From positions 33,354,682 through 33,418,681 of the forward strand of contig NC_087063.1 of the NCBI RefSeq assembly GCF_963678635.1: DNA of 64,000 nt, read 5' to 3'. The notes under the pieces were generated by a model. The model saw only the letters and a program-made list of their open reading frames with translations, searched no databases and was not told where the DNA came from. This document shows positions 59,901 through 64,000 of the stretch, one piece after another (positions within the stretch are counted from its first letter, which is position 1; every line of letters starts with the position of its first letter). Origin of the DNA: Symsagittifera roscoffensis. Lineage: Eukaryota > Xenacoelomorpha > Acoela > Convolutidae. A program made the translations under genes and the position numbers.

Positions 59901-62022
59901 GTGCCGCGTTAGTTTACTTCATGGCGCAGCCGGGAAAGAAACCGCTTGATGCTAGGAATCTGTTGAGCATGGCAAAATTTTGGGATCTACAAACAGAGCA
60001 ACCGCCAGCAACATGCGAACGATTGAGCTCAAATTTGATTTTTTTTTCAGCAACCGAGCAGACAGTGGTCACCTTGAATACGCTCCACAGCTTAAACGAA
60101 CGAAATTTACGCATCCTGCCTTTGTAGTAGAAAAACACCAGTAGTTGAGGAGAGTGCAACCAAACCGTGGGACCGCAATATCTGCAAAACAGTATAAAAA
60201 AATTGAGGTGGAATAATACAAAATGACTAGAAATATAGGAGAATTATAAGAGAATTAATTTCCGTGGGAAATTGAATTAGCTATTAGGAACCACTTCTGG
60301 TGTGTCTGTAGAAAAGGTGGTTACCAGCAAATTAATCAATGCTCAGAAGGCAAATGAAATTGTTTTTGTTCCGACCGAAATTCGTTTTTCATTTTTTTTT
60401 GCCATTTCTTATATGACAATTGTGTTCAGAAAATAACTAAACAACTAGTAGGGTAAAGTAATGATATAGCAAGAGTCGGCAGCCGAGTCCATGCGAATCC
60501 AGGGTGCAGCAGGATAAAAATCACGCGGAGGAGAAGCTCGGTCCAACTGGGAATGATGGCAATGACAAACCCGGACACAATGTTACGAGAACTGAGGGAC
60601 AATATAGAGAATAATGATGACGATCTAGGTCAGATCCAGCCACAGAAATTGTTTGCCTAAGAAAAATCTCGTAAACAAGTCGTCAACATACTACGGCCTA
60701 TGTACAAATATTGGTTAAATATTGAAACCCATAATAAAAGAAAACTTGGTAAAACAATTAGCAAATTTTACAGGTTTAAATGAAGAAATGCAAACATACT
60801 TCAATGGGACCCATCTTAATGGAAAGAAGATGTGATACGATGTATACAAGGAAATATGTAGGATTGATTGGTAATCAACATTCTTTGTGCACAAAATTTT
60901 TAGACTGCGAATATTGGGGAGGTTGTTAGATTCCTTGTACTCTACATAACACTCCACGGTACAGCCAAAATGCTCAGAGATCAATCAAAAATACCGAAAT
61001 GACAGACTACGATTGATACAACAGCCAAATTCACTAAAAATAGGCTCACATGGAACAACAAGGGGAAATCATCCGCCTTCCACGCCGTTTAAAAATTGAA
61101 CAATTCAAAAAAAATGTTCAAAAATTTGAAAAAATTTTATAGAATTTGCTGCACGTTTTTTTTTCTTTTTTTTGCATTTTTATTGTAGCTTTTGCTAAAT
61201 GCTTTATGGCAATCAGGGGCGGATTTAGGATTTTCACGAGGGGGCGGGTTTTCGGACCCCTGTTTTCGAGCCCAAAGCACTAAAAAGCCCCTGTTTTGGT
61301 CACATTTTCTTCGCCGCAGGCAAAATTTTGAAAAAACGGGCCAAAAAAAGGCGTTTTTGGGCATTTTTTGGAAAATTATGACCAAAAAAATGCGTTTTTT
61401 TGGCGCGCGCTCCGGATGCCTTTTTCCCTAAAACCGCCCCTGATCGCAATGCTAATGCAAAGTTTTCTGGGTCCTTTCCTGAAGCGGGCTCAAAAAATGT
61501 CCGCGCTCAAAACTTTAAACAGAATAGTTTTCTTCCGTTTTTTTTTCTTCATATAACTCGTCAAAACATTCAGTGGCTACTTGCGCAGCAACCGGTTACA
61601 TTTGTTTCTTTATGCACATTTGATAATTAAAGTCGCTGACATGAGAAATAGTGTTACTAGCTCACAATTCGGAGATTGGTCACGTGGTGATGCTCGTCCC
61701 ATCTGCAGTCCTCTCCTTTTGTCATCATCCGAATCACTGTTGTCGGGAGACGCCATTCGGTTCAACTCCGCATCCGACTCGGGACTTGTTGTGGTCAACA
61801 AGGCCAAGTGTTTCAGACTCTTAAATGCAGGCGCTGCGGCTGCCAACTTTATAGCTTTCTTCTTCTTGGGTAACTTGATTCGTGCTTGAGCATGGTTGTA
61901 ATAGAGAGTGAAATTGTTCACGATCACTGGAACTGGCAGTGCGATTGTGAGCACTCCACTGATTGCACACAATGCACCAATGATGCGACCACTCCAAGTC
62001 TTGGGCACACTGTCTCCGTAAC
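52680..62022 (-). CDS. Voltage-gated potassium channel (Shaw/Kv3-like), 3' part: six exons
   Basis: Join on the minus strand: 62022-61666, 56184-55740, 55271-55057, 54783-54539, 53351-53004, 52754-52680. Entry completes a Gly codon, and then 560 residues to TGA. Phases match at all five joins (1, 2, 1, 0, 0). It opens at the selectivity filter (G)Y-G-D, then V-P-K-T-W-S-G, S6 with the P-V-P hinge ([11 protein letters not shown]), and the basic K-L-P-K-K-K-K that follows S6 in Kv3/Shaw channels. The remaining roughly 510 residues are Ser/Asn/Arg-rich, disordered, with several R-R-x-S sites (for example R-R-K-S, R-R-N-S). It conducts K+ across the plasma membrane as a tetramer. T1, S1-S5 and the first filter residues must lie right of the window. 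The join at 55271 has a weak polypyrimidine tract. Confidence 0.85.
53004..53351 (-). CDS. Kv channel C-terminal tail exon (116 codons)
   Basis: Acceptor GAATTTCAG|ATA, donor ATCCAG|GTTATA, phase 0 at both ends. Encodes a Gln/Ser-rich start, R-D-E-R-E-R, '[19 protein letters not shown]' with two likely basophilic kinase sites, and G-G-G-A-G-F-D-Y-F. Strong codon-like GC composition. Confidence 0.75.
53998..54479 (+). repeat. 482-bp dispersed repeat with TGTTCCGACT inverted ends (copy 2)
   Basis: Same ends and interior as 42053-42529, followed by the same hairpin TCAGGGCTTCGCCCTGA. It lies in a Kv intron, on the opposite strand sense to the gene. The end motif alone (GGTCGGAACA) recurs at 12985, 58717 and 63990. 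Confidence 0.65.
54539..54783 (-). CDS. Kv channel C-terminal tail exon (Ser/Arg-rich)
   Basis: Acceptor CTTTTAG|GA, donor ACTGAA|GTTAGT. Encodes [11 protein letters not shown], '[14 protein letters not shown]' and P-N-D-V-P-M-I-P. The S-P-L-Q motif also occurs in the 55740-56184 exon. The donor lies about 60 bases from the repeat at 53998-54479. Confidence 0.7.
55057..55271 (-). CDS. Kv channel C-terminal tail exon (R-R-K-S site)
   Basis: The start GAGCAG|G is chosen because only this acceptor matches the phase-2 donor upstream; using CACCAG|ATG would force a stop. Encodes an S-S-G-S-D-G-E-R-D acidic run, '[10 protein letters not shown]' (a PKA-type site) and a Lys-rich end. Donor GTGAAG|GTTAAT, phase 1. 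Confidence 0.62.
55740..56184 (-). CDS. Kv channel C-terminal tail exon (Asn/Ser-rich)
   Basis: Acceptor TGATTTCAG|AC, donor GATAG|GTGAGA. Contains Y-N-N-N-N-C, an S-P-P-I-I-P-I proline segment, D-H-S-P-L-Q, and basic K-K-K-R-F and N-R-R-Y-S. Coding composition is clearly richer in GC than the flanks. No folded domain was recognised. Placed in the Kv gene by strand, position and matching phase. Confidence 0.72.
56385..56610 (+). repeat. Cluster of TATAATGGATT / TAATCGATTATAAT palindromic motifs
   Basis: Short stretch with repeated ATAATGGATT, ATCGATTAT and CCATTATAATCGATTATAAT. The same motifs form part of the tandem unit at 56990-58080. No coding frame. Confidence 0.7.
56884..56941 (+). repeat. 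Microsatellite: poly-C followed by (CA)n
   Basis: Twenty-five C followed by about 16 CA units. Length may be affected by assembly error. Confidence 0.97.
56993..58050 (+). repeat. Three tandem copies of a 349-bp unit in the Kv intron
   Basis: Units start at about 56993, 57342 and 57691 with CCATCTCCCCCTACCTCC and end with 'GTGTCGGTATAATCCAT'. They are more than 95% identical by eye. Each has a C-rich first part and an AT-rich second part with GATATTAATCGATTTATAAT. The 63-codon frame repeated at 57139 and 57488 is only a consequence of the duplication. Confidence 0.93.
58080..59876. other. Kv intron, AT-rich, no gene recognised
   Basis: Two 'GGTCGGAACAA'-type motifs near 58717 and 58794 recall the repeat ends at 42529 and 54479. 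Nothing else supported. Confidence 0.4.
59921..60660 (+). other. Coding-like island of unknown identity inside the Kv intron
   Basis: Higher GC than the flanks. A plus-strand ATG frame at 59921-60127 reads [15 protein letters not shown] and ends with TAG; a strong acceptor-like T9-CAG lies inside it at about 60051. A second GC-rich stretch (60475-60660) is open in two plus-strand frames ('[20 protein letters not shown]' in one). I recognise no family. It may be a degraded transposon or a small nested gene. Confidence 0.2.
61214..61442. mobile_element. 229-bp hAT-type MITE
   Basis: Termini CAGGGGCGGATTTAGG and CCTAAAACCGCCCCTG are inverted repeats with 15 of 16 matches. Flanks ATGGCAAT (61206-61213) and ATCGCAAT (61443-61450) form an 8-bp duplication with one mismatch. 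Located in the Kv intron, about 220 bases from the S6 exon. No coding capacity. Confidence 0.85.
61666..62022 (-). CDS. Kv channel exon: selectivity filter, S6 and proximal C-terminus
   Basis: Acceptor ATCTTCAG|GTTACGG, donor GAATT|GTGAGC. Encodes [11 protein letters not shown], '[20 protein letters not shown]', [12 protein letters not shown] and the poly-Lys patch. An acidic segment D-S-D-D-D then precedes the donor. Reading through the donor reaches a stop at 61610 after a hydrophobic run, which I treat as intron. Confidence 0.92.
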
Positions 62023-64000
62023 CTGAAGATAACAATGACCGCTAACAAAAAATAAGCTCCTCTCCAATTACCTCAAAAAGTCTTGATGAGATTTAATCAG
62101 ATACAGGATTTTCGCGAAGGGTGGTTAAGAGTGGATTTGAGGTACTCTCGAAGGAGTATTTTTCGAAAGTTCTTAAGAATTTCAATTTCTTATTCAGCTA
62201 TTGATTTTCTGAACTTTTTTGCCAACAACTTCGGTTTTTTGAAAATTTTCTTTTCTAAGAAATCGCATATTTTTCTTTAGGGCTTTTCACAACACCCCTT
62301 TCCCTCAAATAAGTGGATAACAGGGCCAAAGATATTTTTAAAAAGACTCCAAGGACTTTTGAGGCGTTGAATTTGGATTTTTTTTTTTTCAATTCAAGTT
62401 ATAGATTTGAGTGGCCATAAACTTTCAAAAAAAATCTGAAGCGCTGATATACCGGCAGTATTGTTCTATAATTAATTAGATTTTGCACATCAAGTGTCTA
62501 GTCTGGTAGTGCGTTGTGTATTAATTAAATCAGTCCAATGGAAACTTTCAAGGCAGATCTTTGGACGTGCGCTCAAATAGTTAGAGCCTCATTTTATCAA
62601 TACAAATCTAAATGACCAAAATTAACATCAGCTATTTGAAAATGAGCAGTGAAGTTTGGCTTCATATCACTTTTTCGGTCAAACATCTCTCAACATTCCT
62701 GTCGGATATCAAAAAATTGAACTCACACACCGAGATACTTAGTTGAATTTTCTCCATTAACTTTGTGAAAGCCTCTAAAGTTTATGGGCGTTAATGCTTT
62801 CTTGTTCCTTAGAGATATGACGCTTTGATTTCTAATTCTTGCTTCAATTTAGTTTCAATTTTTCGATTTTTTTGCATCATGTACAAACTGACCTAAGATA
62901 TAAAATCAGATCGTTTAATTTTTAAATCACTAAAATCACGAAAAATATTTTTTTGCCCACGTGAACTCATTTGATTTAGGGGGGGAGGGTGTAATTGTTC
63001 ACTTGATTCACAAGATCGATCATTGACACTTTGCCTTGATAGAGACGACTTTTGAATGCGCGCTTTCACTACTGTATTCTCTTCTGGTTTGACAAAGAGA
63101 AAGGCCAGAATGAAACAAGTGGGGGTTTTGCATTTTAGTTTTTGTTTTCACGCAAAATCAATTACCACAAATAGTCATCGAAATGGGCCGAGCGATATAC
63201 TATAAAAGAACCCTCTCATTCGTAATCTGAACATGAAAAAATTTTAAAAAAAGAAGCCCGAGTGTCCAGAAAAAACGGGTTTGATAGCCCTAGTTTTAGT
63301 CTTAATTTGAGCAGTAACTAGGCTAATTTTGAGCGAGTAAAGCGATCCAGTAACGTTCGTTACATAAAATTTTGCATTTAAGCTCAGAAAATTTGTTTCA
63401 CCTAAATGAGCGCTTAATTAAAATAATTTTTAGAAAAAACTTAAAAAAACTATTGCTTTTTTTTGAATTTCTGTTATCTTTTTTATTGTATGTTGAATTG
63501 CGAAGATCTGAAAAAAAGCATATTCGGCATTTATACTATATTAAGTATGTTTGACAGTAGTTTTCCTCAAAAACACCGTCAAAAAACAAAATAAAATTGG
63601 AAAACATACAAATTATTTTTCTAAAAATTATTGCAGACAATTTTTTGAATAAAAATGTCAAAAAGGGCGTTGGAAAAACAAAAAAACTTTTTTACTGGGG
63701 TAAATTGAAATTTCATAGCTGAATTTATGAATTAGATTGTTATTTGCCGTTTACAAGAATTACTCGCGCGCTCAACTTGCTCAAAAATAGACAAAGTAGA
63801 CAACTTTTCAAACTAGTTTTTCTGAGCCCTTGAGAATTTTTAAGTGCGGCTTGAGCAATCTCCAGAGCTTTAAAATTAGACATCCCTCGATTCATACCAA
63901 TACTTTTGGTGATACCTGATTTTGCACAAAAAAATTAAAAGTAAAAAATAATAACCAACTCAAAAACAAAAATGCTGCCCATTTTGAGTGGTCGGAACAA
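62023..64000. other. Kv intron to window edge; pore and S5 exons not found
   Basis: The upstream Kv exon should end ...T-V-G with a GT donor. No such exon was found on the minus strand here, so the intron probably continues beyond the window. The last bases again carry GGTCGGAACAA. Confidence 0.5.

Noticed and set aside
61610..61665. Reading the Kv S6 exon on to the stop at 61610
   Set aside because: A GTGAGC donor at 61665 joins in phase to the next tail exon, and the read-through adds an odd hydrophobic run. It remains possible as an alternative end.

Overview
The window is 64 kb of AT-rich, intron-rich animal DNA. It contains metazoan-type signalling and neuronal genes (a Src-family kinase, a Cys-loop receptor and a Shaw/Kv3-like potassium channel), canonical GT-AG introns of up to several kilobases, an interstitial TTAGGG-type repeat, non-LTR retrotransposons and many MITE/SINE-like repeats. 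Codon-level features look like an early-branching or other invertebrate animal; the species cannot be fixed from the sequence alone. One 200-base run of N (38372-38571) is an assembly gap.

Layout. (1) 1-8.9 kb: broken copies of one non-LTR retrotransposon family (PHD-type zinc finger, reverse transcriptase, C-terminal CCHC and restriction-like endonuclease). Plus-strand copies face one longer minus-strand copy tail to tail. (2) 9.3-23.2 kb, plus strand: a complete nine-exon Src-family tyrosine kinase (683 codons; myristoylation site, Gly/Gln/His-rich unique region, SH3, SH2, kinase, extended tail). Its introns carry tRNA-like SINE fragments, a roughly 1-kb hAT-type element and a dispersed intronic repeat family. 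(3) 23.2-40.5 kb: AT-rich, repeat-rich DNA with degenerate fragments of a second Cys-loop receptor (minus strand, 28.5-36.8 kb), two inverted-repeat elements (one with a 9-bp target duplication) and the gap. (4) 40.6-47.0 kb, minus strand: three exons of a cation-type Cys-loop receptor covering the signal peptide to M3; the M4 exon was not found. (5) 47.8-51.6 kb: a 421-bp hAT MITE with a perfect 8-bp target duplication, a long homopyrimidine tract and an eight-unit tandem repeat. (6) 52.7-62.0 kb, minus strand: the 3' part of a Kv channel gene. It runs from the selectivity-filter exon through five exons encoding a very long disordered C-terminus; the 5' exons (T1, S1-S5) lie beyond the right edge. 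Its introns hold a triplicated 349-bp repeat, a 229-bp hAT MITE and an unidentified coding-like island.

The three host genes are separate units and do not form an operon or pathway. All exon joins were derived by matching intron phases and conserved domain sequence; no transcript evidence was available. The most biologically interesting points are the Src activation-loop tyrosine replaced by glutamate, a GC-AG intron in the same gene, the tail-to-tail retroelement array with palindromic junctions, and the tandemly duplicated, decaying receptor gene.
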